From Lewinellaceae bacterium (GTDB taxonomy: Bacteria; Bacteroidota; Bacteroidia; Chitinophagales; Saprospiraceae), in the NCBI GenBank assembly GCA_020636435.1, contig JACJXX010000002.1, positions 3,162,001 to 3,226,000 of the forward strand: a stretch of DNA of 64,000 bases, written 5' to 3'. The translations under genes were made by a program, and so were the position numbers. Within the stretch, counting starts at the first letter, position 1, and every line of letters starts with the position of its first letter. The notes below the pieces were generated by a model. The model worked only from the letters and a program-made list of their open reading frames with translations. It made no database searches and was not told the DNA's origin. This document shows positions 9,863 through 18,752 of this stretch, in pieces.

Positions 9863-10717
9863 TTATTGTTTTTTGATCAGGCGGACTTCCACGCGGCGGT
9901 TTTCGTGCCGCCCTTCTTCCGTATCGTTGGAAGCGACCGGCTGGCTTTCGCCTTTGGAACTGGCCTCGACCTGATCGGCGCCGGCCCCGAAGCCCACCAG
10001 GATCCCCTTGATGGCGCGGGCGCGTTGCATGCCCAGCCGTTGGTTGGTCTCCTCCTCGCCCACATTATCGGTGTGGCCGGCAAGGGTGACTTTTTCGCCG
10101 GTTTGCTTCATCCGCTCCGCCAGCTTTTTGAGGTATTCGTCTACCTTCGGGTCGTATTCCTTTTCCGTGGAACCGAAGGGGAAACGGATGATGATGCGGT
10201 CGTCGAGCTCCTCGACGGTCTCGGCCACTTTTTCTTCCGGCACGATCCAGTCGAAGCCCGATGCGGAGAATGGGTTTTCGCGAACCCCCGCCTCTTCGTC
10301 CATGGTGCGGGCCCGAATCCGCACCCTGTCGTCCGGTATGGCATTCCCAAACAAGGCTCGAATCTGTTCGGCCCGGGCAAATCCCTGGTTGTCGAAGCCG
10401 TCCGGTTTGGGTTCTCCTTCGAAATACATGCCGGTGATCTCCAGGATATTCTTGTCTTTCATCCCGGCGAGGACAACCTGGCGAAGGCTGTCGAAATTCT
10501 CGTTGGTGTAGGCTTTCGTATCCGCCCACTTAAAGTATATCGGATACTTTGGAATGGCGGCCATGGCCGAATCCGGCGATGGCTGTACCGCTTCAGTAGT
10601 GGCTTCGCCCTTGTCTCCGCAGGCGTAACAAAGCTCATCCCTGCAACCGTTGTAGGTCAGCAGGAAATACAGCAACCACACCACAAAAGCGATCAATAGT
10701 CTTAAGGGTAAGGACAT
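9863..10717 (-). CDS. OmpA-family envelope protein with a degenerate duplicated OmpA domain
   Basis: A 284-residue protein with an N-terminal hydrophobic helix (LLIAFVVWLLYFLLTY) followed by a short Cys-rich stretch, so it is inner-membrane anchored or exported. The C-terminal 110 residues are a clear OmpA/MotB peptidoglycan-binding domain with the HTDN motif, RA-x-A-x-G phase and the ENRRVEV end. Residues about 60-130 (NFDSLRQ ... ARAEQIRALFG ... DRVRIRARTM) look like a second, weakened copy. It is divergent from ffh and likely the first gene of a two-gene unit with the coiled-coil/HhH gene. Confidence 0.82.
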   Translation of the reverse strand: MSLPLRLLIAFVVWLLYFLLTYNGCRDELCYACGDKGEATTEAVQPSPDSAMAAIPKYPIYFKWADTKAYTNENFDSLRQVVLAGMKDKNILEITGMYFEGEPKPDGFDNQGFARAEQIRALFGNAIPDDRVRIRARTMDEEAGVRENPFSASGFDWIVPEEKVAETVEELDDRIIIRFPFGSTEKEYDPKVDEYLKKLAERMKQTGEKVTLAGHTDNVGEEETNQRLGMQRARAIKGILVGFGAGADQVEASSKGESQPVASNDTEEGRHENRRVEVRLIKKQ

Positions 10718-11111
10718 ATTTCGTTTTGTTTTGGTGAATAATTAGCTTATTCAAAGGAAAGGCAGGCTGGCTAAATTATTAAGCGCCAGCCCTGCCTACC
10801 CTATAAAATTAAGGATTAAATCAGGAAACACAACAAAACGTTTCCCAATATTTGCCGACATCAAAAAAAAACGGTTGTTGGGCAGGCCCGCGAGGATGTC
10901 CACCTCCAGATTAGCCCCCATAGATTTGTTTTGGCCTCCTTCGCCTCCGGGAATCCATTCTTTTCCGTTTCCATCAAACTTTAGCCGCTGTCAGCCATTT
11001 ATTTAAGGATAGTTCCAGGCAGGAGCGGCTAAAGCAAAGCATTTTATTGAATTCACTGCTTACTTTTATTATTTTTGCAGGAATTTCGAAGCGCATAAAC
11101 CACAACCTATT
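10718..11111. other. Divergent intergenic region with two strong hairpins
   Basis: This 394 bp spacer separates the OmpA-family gene from ffh. It carries GGCAGGCTGGC pairing with GCCAGCCCTGCC at 10761-10796, and CTTTAGCCGCT pairing with AGCGGCTAAAG at 10979-11034. A canonical promoter sits 35 bp before ffh. No protein-coding signal was seen, and no small RNA could be recognised with confidence. Confidence 0.6.
11047..11077 (+). promoter_or_regulatory. Bacteroidota-type promoter of ffh
   Basis: TTG at 11047-11049, a 20 bp spacer and TATTTTTG at 11070-11077 match the -33 TTG / -7 TAnnTTTG consensus. The element ends 34 bp before the ffh start codon. Confidence 0.75.
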
Positions 11112-12473
11112 ATGTTCGATAGCTTAAGCGAAAGGCTTGAAGGCGCCTTCAAGACTCTGAAAGGAGAGAGCAAACTCACAGATATAAACATCGCCCAGTC
11201 GGTCAAAGAGATTCGCCGGGCCCTGGTGGCGGCGGATGTCAACTACAAGATCGCCAAGGAATTTACGGATAATGTCAAGGACAAAGCCCTGGGCCAGGAA
11301 AATGTGCTCAAGTCGGTCAAGCCCGGCCAACTGATGATCAAGATCGTCAACGACGAACTGGTGGAACTGATGGGGGGCACGGCCACGGATATCAACCTCA
11401 AAGGCAAGCCGGCCGTGATCCTGATCGCCGGCCTGCAGGGGTCCGGCAAGACGACCTTCTCGGGCAAGCTGGCCTACCACCTCAAAAACGAACGGAAAAA
11501 GAGCCCTCTGCTGGTGGCCTGCGATGTATACCGCCCCGCCGCCATCAACCAGTTGTCCGTCATCGGCGAACAGGTCAAAGTGCCGGTCTACAAAGAAACC
11601 GAGAACAAAAACCCGGTGGAGATCGCCCTGAAGGGCATCGCCCACGCCCAGGCCCACAACCACGACGTGGTGATCGTAGACACCGCCGGGCGCCTGTCCA
11701 TCGACGAAGAGATGATGACGGAGATCGCCAACATCAAGGAAGCGATACAGCCCAACGAGACGCTCTTTGTCGTGGACTCCATGACCGGGCAGGATGCGGT
11801 CAACACGGCGGAGGCTTTCAACGAACGCATCAACTACGACGGCGTGGTGCTGACCAAACTGGACGGGGACACCCGAGGCGGCGCCGCCCTCTCCATCAAA
11901 TACCAGGTCGGCAAACCCATCAAGTTTGTCAGCATGGGGGAAAAGATGAACACCCTGGACGTGTTCCACCCCGACCGCATGGCCAGCCGCATCCTCGGCA
12001 TGGGCGACATAATCTCCTTCGTGGAGATGGCCGAGCGGCAATTCGACGAAGAGAGCGCCAAAAAGCTGGAGAAGAAGATCAAGAAAAACAAGTTCGACTT
12101 CAACGACTTCCTCGAACAGATCGGCCAAATCCGAAAAATGGGCGACATCAAGAGCCTCATGAATATGATCCCGGGGATGAGCAAGATGACGAAAAACCTG
12201 GATATCGACAACAGCGCCTTCAATAAGGTAGAAGCGATCATCTTTTCCATGACCCCCCAAGAGCGGGAAAACCCGGAGGTCATGAACATGAGCCGCAAGC
12301 AACGCATCGCCGGCGGCTGCGGCCACAGCATCCACGAGATCAACGCCTTCCTCAAGCAGTTTGACCAGATGCGCAAAATGATGCACAAGATGAGCAAGAT
12401 GCCGGGTATGGGCATGGGGGGGAATACGGGTGGCACGGCGGCGGCACGGCGGAAAAGCCGGCGGAGGAGGTAG
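11112..12473 (+). CDS. ffh: Signal recognition particle GTPase Ffh
   Basis: The 453-residue SRP54 homologue binds 4.5S RNA and signal sequences and targets nascent membrane proteins to FtsY. The N domain is at about 1-95. In the GTPase G domain the P-loop GLQGSGKTT spans 107-115, followed by DTAGRL and TKLDGD. The methionine-rich M domain covers about 325-430 (MGDIKSLMNMIPGMSKM, then FLKQFDQMRKMMHKM) and the tail is basic (RRKSRRRR). Length and order are normal. It is monocistronic, with a promoter upstream and a repeat block downstream. Confidence 0.98.
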   Translation: MFDSLSERLEGAFKTLKGESKLTDINIAQSVKEIRRALVAADVNYKIAKEFTDNVKDKALGQENVLKSVKPGQLMIKIVNDELVELMGGTATDINLKGKPAVILIAGLQGSGKTTFSGKLAYHLKNERKKSPLLVACDVYRPAAINQLSVIGEQVKVPVYKETENKNPVEIALKGIAHAQAHNHDVVIVDTAGRLSIDEEMMTEIANIKEAIQPNETLFVVDSMTGQDAVNTAEAFNERINYDGVVLTKLDGDTRGGAALSIKYQVGKPIKFVSMGEKMNTLDVFHPDRMASRILGMGDIISFVEMAERQFDEESAKKLEKKIKKNKFDFNDFLEQIGQIRKMGDIKSLMNMIPGMSKMTKNLDIDNSAFNKVEAIIFSMTPQERENPEVMNMSRKQRIAGGCGHSIHEINAFLKQFDQMRKMMHKMSKMPGMGMGGNTGGTAAARRKSRRRR

Positions 12474-12493
12474 GGGTAATAGAACGCGGTAGA

Positions 12494-12716
12494 ATGCGAT
12501 AGGACACGGATGACGCGGATGCAACGGATGTGCGTGGATTGGGGGGCCCTTGGGGAGATAGGACACTATAGAACACGGATGACGCGGATTGAGCGGATGT
12601 GCGCGGATTGGGGGCTCCTTGGGGGATAGGACACTATAGAACACGGATGACGCGGATTGAGCGGATGTGCGCGGATTTGCTCCTCTATCCGTGCTGATCC
12701 GCCTTATCCGTGTTCC
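12494..12716. repeat. Tandem 68-69 bp repeat with a terminal inverted copy
   Basis: ACACGGATGACGCGGAT begins at 12504, 12573 and 12641, giving a 68-69 bp unit repeated nearly three times, with internal GATGTGCGYGGATT words. At about 12687-12716 an inverted relative (TCCGTGCTGATCCGCC...TCCGTGTTCC) faces the array, so transcripts could fold into a long stem. It fills the gap between ffh and the peptidase gene. Confidence 0.85.
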
Positions 12717-12757
12717 ATTGAAGCCAAGCGTTTATCATAAAAATTCAAGCGACTGCT

Positions 12758-15559
12758 ATGAGAACTATCCTGAGCTGCTTCAGCTTGCTCCTTCCCTTCT
12801 TCCTCTTTGCCCAAACTGCCGGCCAACCCCTTCCCATCGACCCTGGCGTCCGGGTAGGCATGCTGCCCAACGGGATGCGCTATTACATCCAATACAACCA
12901 GAAGCCCGAGAAGCGAGCCGAGTTGCGCCTGGCCGTCCACGCCGGCTCCCTGCAGGAAGACGAAAACCAACTGGGGCTGGCGCACTTCGTCGAACACATG
13001 GCGTTCAACGGGACGGAGCACTTCGAGAAAAACGAACTGATCAACTACCTGGAAAAAACAGGCACCCGCTTCGGCGCCGACCTCAATGCCTACACCAGCT
13101 TCGAAGAGACCGTCTACCTGCTACAGGCACGCACCGACAGCCTGCACCTGCTGGAGAAAGGCCTGCTCATCATGGAAGACTGGGCGGCGGGGCTCAGCTT
13201 CGAGCCCGGAGAGATCGACAAGGAGCGGGGGGTGGTCGTCTCCGAATGGCGCACCCGCCTCAGCCCCGACCAGCGCCTGCAAAAGAAGTATTTCCCAATA
13301 CTCTATCAGGGCTCCCGCTACGCCCGGCGAATGCCCATCGGCGAGCCGGAGATGATCGAAAACGCCGATTACCATACCATCCAAAGCTTTTACGAAGACT
13401 GGTACCGCCCGGAACTCATGGCCTTCGTCGCCGTTGGCGATTTTGATGTGGAATGGATGGAAAAGGAAATCATCCGGCGGTTTTCTACACTGTCAAACCC
13501 GGAACCCGCCCGCCCCCGGGAGGAATACCCGGTCCCCGGCCATGCCGAAACGCTTTTTGCAATCGCCACCGACAAGGAAGCCGCTTTTACCCGAGTGCAG
13601 GTCATCAACAAGCACGAGGAAGCGCCCGTTGAAACCGTTGAAGGCTTTCGCCGTGAACTGGCTCATAGCTTGTACAACAAAATGCTCAACGCCCGGATGG
13701 TGGAAGTGCAAATGCAGCCCAACCCGCCCTTTACCTTTGCCTATTCGGGCTATGGGAGCGATGTCGGAAACCTGGGCGCCTACACCCAGTATGCCTTTGT
13801 GCGGGAGGGAGGCGCCATAGAAGGCATCAGCGCCGTGCTCCGGGAAACCCGCCGGGCTGCGCTGCACGGCTTTACCGAAACGGAGCTGGAACGCCACAAA
13901 GCCGACCTGCTGCAAAGCGTGGAAAACGACTTCAATGAACGGGATAAAACGCAATCGGCCAGCCTCGCCAGCCGCTATGTTTACCACTATCTCGACCAGA
14001 ACCCGATACCCGGCCCGGAACAGCGGCTGGAACTCTACCGGGAACTGCTGCCTACTATCACCCTGGAAGACATCAATCCCCTGCCCCGCCAATGGCTCAC
14101 CGACAGCAACCGGGTAGTGGTCATCACCGGGCCGGAAAACGAAGCAGTTCCCCTGCCTTCGGAAACAGAGATGCTGGCCCTGCTGGAACACTTCGACACC
14201 CTCCAGCTGGAACCTTACGTGGATGAAGTGAACGATGCCCCGCTGGTCAGCGCCCCCCTTTCTCCCCAGCCGATCAAAAGCCGGGAACAACTGGACAGCC
14301 TGGGCATCACCGTGCTCGAACTGTCCAATCGCGTGAAAGCCTACCTCAAGCCCACCGATTTCCAAAACGACGAAATCCTGATGACGGCCTTCAGCCCGGG
14401 CGGGCATTCGGTTTATGACGAAACAACCTACTACAGCGCCGCCAATGCCGCCACCATCGTCGACCAAAGCGGGATCGGCGATTTTTCCATGCCGGAGTTG
14501 CAGAAAAAACTGGCGGGCATACAGGCCAACGCCGGCCCCTACATCAACGAATTGTACGAAGGCGTAAGCGGAAACAGCAACATCGAAGGGCTGGAAACCA
14601 TGCTGCAGATGGTATACCTCTATTTCACCGCGCCGCGCCGCGATAGCGCCGTCTTCTCTTCCTATATTTCCCGCCAGGAGTCCATCTTTGAGAATATGAT
14701 GGCAAACCCTTACTATTATTTTGCCGACGTCAAGAACCAGGTCAAATACCAGGGCCATCCCCGCCGGCAGATCACGGACCTGGCCAGCCTGCAAAAGATA
14801 AAACTGGACGAGGTGCAACGCACCTACCGCGACCGCTTCGCCAACGCAGGCGACTTCACCTTCGTCTTCGTCGGCAACTTCGAGCCGGCAGCCCTCGAAC
14901 CCCTCCTGGCCACCTACCTGGGCAACCTGCCCTCCACCGGCCGGCAGGAATCCTGGAAGGACGTCGGCGCCAACCTGGCCGAAGGCTACATCGACACCAC
15001 CATCGTCCGGGGAGAAGCGCCCAAGGCCCTGGTGGAGATGAACTACCACGGCCCCTTTGAGTACGAAGGCCTTCAGCGGTACCATTTCTACTCCCTGCTT
15101 TCCGCCCTGCGCATCCGCCTGCGCGAAGCCATGCGGGAGGATAAGGGGGGCGTATATGGCGTCAGCGTCAATGGCATCGCCCTGCCTTTCCCGGAGCCCC
15201 GATACCGCATCACCCTTTCTTTCAACAGCGAACCGGGGCGCACTCAGGAACTTATCGCCACCGCAAAGGAGGTGATAGCCACTTTGCAAACCGAGGGCAT
15301 TGATGATGAAACCCTGCAAAAGGTCAAGGAAACCCAGCGCCAGGGCCGCATCAAAGGCCTGAAAGAGAACGGCTTCTGGCTGGGCCAGATCAGCACCCGC
15401 CTGAAGTACGGCATCGGGCTGGAAGGGATCCGGATGGAGCGGTATGAGCCTTATGTGGAAGGGCTTTCGGCGGAGGATATTCAGAACGCGGCGCAGCGGT
15501 ATCTGCAGGAGGATGATTTTATCCAGGTGGTGTTGATGCCGGAGGAAGGGCGGGAGTGA
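12758..15559 (+). CDS. Secreted or periplasmic M16 (insulinase-family) zinc peptidase
   Basis: A 933-residue protein with a signal peptide (LLLPFFLFAQ, cleavage after about residue 19). The first M16 domain has the inverted zinc motif HFVEH at 76-80, with a downstream glutamate in the ERGVVVSEWR region as third ligand. Two further M16 repeats follow, with FNERDK and RLREAMREDKGGVYGVSV-type C-terminal features. It resembles PqqL/zinc protease proteins that degrade peptides in the periplasm. It stands alone between the tandem repeats and the MITE cluster. The substrate is unknown. Confidence 0.92.
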   Translation: MRTILSCFSLLLPFFLFAQTAGQPLPIDPGVRVGMLPNGMRYYIQYNQKPEKRAELRLAVHAGSLQEDENQLGLAHFVEHMAFNGTEHFEKNELINYLEKTGTRFGADLNAYTSFEETVYLLQARTDSLHLLEKGLLIMEDWAAGLSFEPGEIDKERGVVVSEWRTRLSPDQRLQKKYFPILYQGSRYARRMPIGEPEMIENADYHTIQSFYEDWYRPELMAFVAVGDFDVEWMEKEIIRRFSTLSNPEPARPREEYPVPGHAETLFAIATDKEAAFTRVQVINKHEEAPVETVEGFRRELAHSLYNKMLNARMVEVQMQPNPPFTFAYSGYGSDVGNLGAYTQYAFVREGGAIEGISAVLRETRRAALHGFTETELERHKADLLQSVENDFNERDKTQSASLASRYVYHYLDQNPIPGPEQRLELYRELLPTITLEDINPLPRQWLTDSNRVVVITGPENEAVPLPSETEMLALLEHFDTLQLEPYVDEVNDAPLVSAPLSPQPIKSREQLDSLGITVLELSNRVKAYLKPTDFQNDEILMTAFSPGGHSVYDETTYYSAANAATIVDQSGIGDFSMPELQKKLAGIQANAGPYINELYEGVSGNSNIEGLETMLQMVYLYFTAPRRDSAVFSSYISRQESIFENMMANPYYYFADVKNQVKYQGHPRRQITDLASLQKIKLDEVQRTYRDRFANAGDFTFVFVGNFEPAALEPLLATYLGNLPSTGRQESWKDVGANLAEGYIDTTIVRGEAPKALVEMNYHGPFEYEGLQRYHFYSLLSALRIRLREAMREDKGGVYGVSVNGIALPFPEPRYRITLSFNSEPGRTQELIATAKEVIATLQTEGIDDETLQKVKETQRQGRIKGLKENGFWLGQISTRLKYGIGLEGIRMERYEPYVEGLSAEDIQNAAQRYLQEDDFIQVVLMPEEGRE

Positions 15560-15663
15560 TGGGAGACGGTGGACGAGCGGACGGCGGACGGGTGGACATG
15601 GACAGGCGGACTCTTATGCCCTGAAAAAATGCTTCCGGTTTTTTGAGAAAATGAGATTCCAAC

Positions 15664-15708
15664 CTGCCGGGGTTTCGTAAGAGCACCCAGTTTGATTAAC
15701 CCGGCAGC
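15664..15708 (+). terminator. Hairpin downstream of the M16 peptidase
   Basis: CTGCCGGGGTT and AACCCGGCAG can pair across a 24-base loop. It lies about 105 bp past the stop codon. There is no U-tract, so it could instead be part of a repeat element. Confidence 0.35.
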
Positions 15709-15756
15709 GCCCGCCTGCTGTGCCAGCATGGTAAACTTCTGAGTTGAAGGCGACAC

Positions 15757-16101
15757 CTAGCGTGAGTTTACTACGAAGAAAAAAAATAGCACCTAAACGA
15801 TTGATTTTCAATGTGTAAAAAAATAGGGCGTATATACTAACTTTCATTTGGGTGGGATTTTTATTGCCGCTACCTAATTTAGAGTTGGACAATATGGGTG
15901 AAAAAGCAAGTTTTTTTTCTTAAAAGGGGTCATACTTCTAAATTTTGGTGACTTTTGGAAGTTTAGCTCCGATCAATTTGATCGGTAAGCTATCCAATTT
16001 AAGAATAAAGTGGAAGTTAGTGTATACGGAAAAAGTTATAATTCATTGAAATAAATCATTTTAAACATTTATTTTATCTTCATATAGTAAACTCACGCTA
16101 G
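15757..16101. mobile_element. MITE-like element A, 345 bp, AT-rich
   Basis: Terminal inverted repeats CTAGCGTGAGTTTACTA and TAGTAAACTCACGCTAG are perfect over 17 bp and continue imperfectly. An inner inverted pair (GTATATACTAACTT near 15831 and AAGTTAGTGTATAC near 16013) and a central palindrome around GATCAATTTGATC (15971) add further arms. There is no transposase. Base composition is far more AT-rich than the flanking genes. Ends inside CTAG fit the TA target duplication typical of IS630/Tc1-mariner elements (inference). Confidence 0.75.
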
Positions 16102-16361
16102 AGTGTTCAGTTAACACGGAATTGGCTTGTTGTAAATTTCGCAGTTTTGTGCCGGGAAAAGTGAGGAGGTTGCTCGAACTGTATGGCCTTCGACTTAAGC
16201 TTGTCCATTTTATGTGAGCTGACAACTTCGAGTTGTCTGCTCACTTCCCCTGGCAAGAGAAAAGTCAGCAGACAACTCGAAGTTGTCAGCTGACGGCAGG
16301 CTACTGGCGCAAAACTGCGGAAATTCTAGCAATACAAATACGAGCTAACTGAACACCCTAG
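16098..16361. mobile_element. MITE-like element B, 264 bp, with roughly 50 bp terminal inverted repeats
   Basis: The left end CTAGAGTGTTCAGTTA and right end TAACTGAACACCCTAG are inverted copies, and the match extends through GCAGTTTTG to about 50 bp per side. The core carries two mirror copies of the palindrome GACAACTTCGAGTTGTC, at about 16219 and 16270. It directly abuts element A through a shared CTAG. It is non-coding and probably non-autonomous. Confidence 0.75.
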
Positions 16362-16378
16362 GCGTCACCTTAGGGCAC

Positions 16379-18358
16379 TCACTGCCGCTTAATCTCCACA
16401 ATCTCCACCCGCCGCTCCCTCGCCGCATCCGGGTGGTAGATGGAATTGCGCAGGTCGTCCAGGGCGTCGCTGACGGCGCTGGAGGCTTCGGCTTCTCCGA
16501 AGGGGCGTTCGGAGACCTTCAACTGTCCGCTTTCCAGGTAGGGTTGGAAGACGCCATCTTTGTACGTTTGGAAGTGGTTGCGCACGCTGCTGATGCGGCG
16601 CTTGCTGAGGGCCAGGTTGTAGTCGCTTTTGGCGCGGGGGCTGGTATAGCCCTTGAGGAAAATCTCCACTTCGTCGCCGGATTGGAGGCGTTGCAGGAGG
16701 ATCTCCGAGAAACGCTGCAAAAAATCATACCCTTTTTTAGCCTCCTCTTCGAAGAACTCATCGACCGCGTAGGCGGCCTCTTCTTTCCGCTCTCCCTCCA
16801 GCGGCTCGGCGAAAGCCTTCAGGTAATCCGGGCGGCGGGCGTAGTAGGTTTCGTAGGTTTCGCCGTACGTTTTTTTGGTTGCGGTGCGGCGAGTGCGGCG
16901 GTCCGGCTCGTCGTTGTCGAAATAGAGGGCCAGGGGGAGGAAATCTTCCAGGCGGGTGGGGATGTCGGGTTCTATGGCTGGCAGTTCCGGTTCAACCGGG
17001 GAGAGGCTTGCGATCGGGATGGTGTCGGTTGCCGGGGGCGCTTCCGGTATGGGCTCGAAGTAGTAGAGGTCATTGCAGCAGGCCTTGTTGCTGTCGTCCA
17101 GGTAGAAAGAACCGGGGCGGTTGGAGGACAAGTAACCCGAAACGCCGTCTTCATCCAGGAAGTAGTAGATGTCGTTATAGCTGGAATTGACGGGCGCTCC
17201 CAGGTTTTGGGGCGACGCCCATCCCTGCCCGCGTTTGGATTGGAACACATCGAACCCGCCCAGGGCCGGATGGCCGTTGGAGCTGAAGTAAAGGGTTTGA
17301 GTGGGGGTATGGAAAAAAGGCGTGATGTCGTCGAAATCGGTATTCAGCTCATTCATAGGGCTGGGGCGGCCGAAGGCATTGTCCCCTTCCTCCACCTTTG
17401 CCCACCAGAGGTTTAGCCCGCCGGGGCCGCCGGGCTGGTCGGAAGCGAAGAAAAGCACTTCCGCCTGCAAGATGGAATCGTAGCCGATCGCGGGCTGGGT
17501 GGCGGTATGGTTCGGCTGGTTGATCTCCTCCGGCAATTTTACGGCACGGGAGCTCCAACGCCCCCGTTTGTCTTTGTTGCGGTAGTAGATGGCGCAGCGA
17601 ATCTCGGTGGCGTTGACGTAATCGCAGCGGGTAAAATAAAAACGGCTGCCATCCAGGCTGAAGGCGGTGTGGGCGGTGTGCAGGTTGTCGTCATTGAAGC
17701 CCCGGCTCAGGGGGCGCCCGCGGCTGCCGCCTCGTTGGTAGAGCACTTTAGTGATCTTGCGTTCCGGGCGGTAGTCGTCTTGCTCCTTGTCGTACCGGAA
17801 AGAGGAATACAGCAGCGTATCGCCCGCCCGGTAAGGCGCGAATTCTGAATAATCGGTATTGACCTTCCTGCCCAGGTTCTCTATGCTGATGCGCTCCGGC
17901 TCCGCCGCCAGCTCCCTGGCCCAATCGCAGGTTTTGATCTCGGCTTTTGCCTGCGAGGAATAGGGTTCCGTTACTTCCGGCCCCGCCAGGTAAGCCTGAA
18001 AGTAGGCTTTGGCTTCATCATAGCGCCCCAGGCTTTTTTTTACCTCCGCCAGGTGGTAATTCGCCAGGGGAAAGCGGTTGCCTTCCTTGCTTTCCACCAC
18101 CTTGCCGTAGTATTGTTCCGCCAACTCGAAGGCGTAAAATCGGCGGGCGATCCCGGCGTATTGAAACTGGATGGCGGTGTTGCCGGGTTGGAATTCGAGA
18201 GCGGCGGCGTAGTGTTGCAGGGCGGCGTTGTAGTCTTTCTGCTCCAGGGCATCTTCGGCGGCTTGGACGTAGGCCTTGAAAGACTGGCCGGAAACAAAAG
18301 CAGGAACTAAGGCAAATACAAGGCTGATCAGAAAGGAAAGCTGTAGGAATGGTTTCAT
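16379..18358 (-). CDS. PorE-like TPR / beta-propeller / OmpA envelope protein
   Basis: A 659-residue protein with a signal peptide (LISLVFALVPAFVSG). Three TPR-like repeats (about 25-150) lead into a WD40-like PD40 propeller (about 160-430) with recurrent YFTRCDYV, LFFASDQPGG, LYFSSNGHP and GYLSSNRPG blades. After a linker, an OmpA domain (about 545-659) contains LKGYTSPRAKSDYNLALSKRR. This order matches the T9SS-associated PorE family, which ties the secretion machinery to peptidoglycan; a separate carboxypeptidase-regulatory domain is not obvious. The PorP/SprF gene 394 bp upstream on the same strand supports a T9SS or gliding-associated role (inference). Confidence 0.8.
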   Translation of the reverse strand: MKPFLQLSFLISLVFALVPAFVSGQSFKAYVQAAEDALEQKDYNAALQHYAAALEFQPGNTAIQFQYAGIARRFYAFELAEQYYGKVVESKEGNRFPLANYHLAEVKKSLGRYDEAKAYFQAYLAGPEVTEPYSSQAKAEIKTCDWARELAAEPERISIENLGRKVNTDYSEFAPYRAGDTLLYSSFRYDKEQDDYRPERKITKVLYQRGGSRGRPLSRGFNDDNLHTAHTAFSLDGSRFYFTRCDYVNATEIRCAIYYRNKDKRGRWSSRAVKLPEEINQPNHTATQPAIGYDSILQAEVLFFASDQPGGPGGLNLWWAKVEEGDNAFGRPSPMNELNTDFDDITPFFHTPTQTLYFSSNGHPALGGFDVFQSKRGQGWASPQNLGAPVNSSYNDIYYFLDEDGVSGYLSSNRPGSFYLDDSNKACCNDLYYFEPIPEAPPATDTIPIASLSPVEPELPAIEPDIPTRLEDFLPLALYFDNDEPDRRTRRTATKKTYGETYETYYARRPDYLKAFAEPLEGERKEEAAYAVDEFFEEEAKKGYDFLQRFSEILLQRLQSGDEVEIFLKGYTSPRAKSDYNLALSKRRISSVRNHFQTYKDGVFQPYLESGQLKVSERPFGEAEASSAVSDALDDLRNSIYHPDAARERRVEIVEIKRQ

Positions 18359-18435
18359 GGTTATATGGTTGAGAGCACTCCAGAAAGTCGAGGTTGGAAC
18401 GCTGGTGTTGAAAAATGGGAAATTTTATTTGAATT

Positions 18436-18681
18436 CCACCCCCTAGTGCTGTCGGCACTAAATACCGGGATATAAAATGGACTCTTTTGCCGCCATACTG
18501 CGTTGCTCGTCACTCATGTAGTCCCGCTATAATCGCTCCTCGCGTCTTGTCTGGCGACAAAATAGCCTCATTTTATATACCCCGTTACTTAATGCCGACA
18601 GCACTAGCCCCCGCCAGCGGGGGAAACCACACCAACAAATCGGAGAAAATATCCCCCGCTGGCGGGGGATTTAGGGGGTGG
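18436..18681. repeat. REP-like palindromic element interrupted by element C
   Basis: Outer arms CCACCCCCTA (18436-18445) and TAGGGGGTGG (18672-18681) are perfect inverted repeats. Inside are CCCCCGCCAGCGGGGG and CCCCCGCTGGCGGGGG palindromes. Element C interrupts the left arm exactly at its TAG, so this repeat is the older one. Confidence 0.7.
18443..18607. mobile_element. MITE-like element C, 165 bp
   Basis: Both ends read CTAGTGCTGTCGGCA inwards (perfect for 15 bp), and similarity continues through TATAAAATG to nearly 40 bp. It has no coding capacity. The CTAG boundaries match elements A and B, suggesting the same type of mobilising transposase acting from elsewhere in the genome (inference). 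Confidence 0.75.
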
Positions 18682-18752
18682 ACAAAATATTCTTTGCCAT
18701 CAATAGTTTCCGAAGTGCCCTCATGGTAATATTGTTACGTGGACTCTCCCAT

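Larger units (their letters stand above)
15747..16371. mobile_element. Composite region bounded by an outer inverted repeat
   Basis: AAGGCGACACCTAG at 15747-15760 is mirrored by CTAGGCGTCACCTT at 16358-16371 (12 of 14 positions). Between these ends lie two shorter elements, each with its own terminal inverted repeats and sharing CTAG junctions at 15757, 16098 and 16358. The whole looks like successive insertions into one older palindromic element. Confidence 0.65.

Noticed and set aside
11124..12644. 506-codon minus-strand frame opposite ffh
   Set aside because: Complete overlap with ffh. The His/Asp/Val-rich translation is typical of an antisense shadow in GC-rich DNA.
13493..15319. 608-codon minus-strand frame opposite the M16 peptidase
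   Set aside because: Antisense shadow; no domain features, and the sense gene is unambiguous.
15757..16361. Complete insertion sequence with transposase
   Set aside because: No transposase-length frame exists between the inverted repeats; non-autonomous elements fit better.
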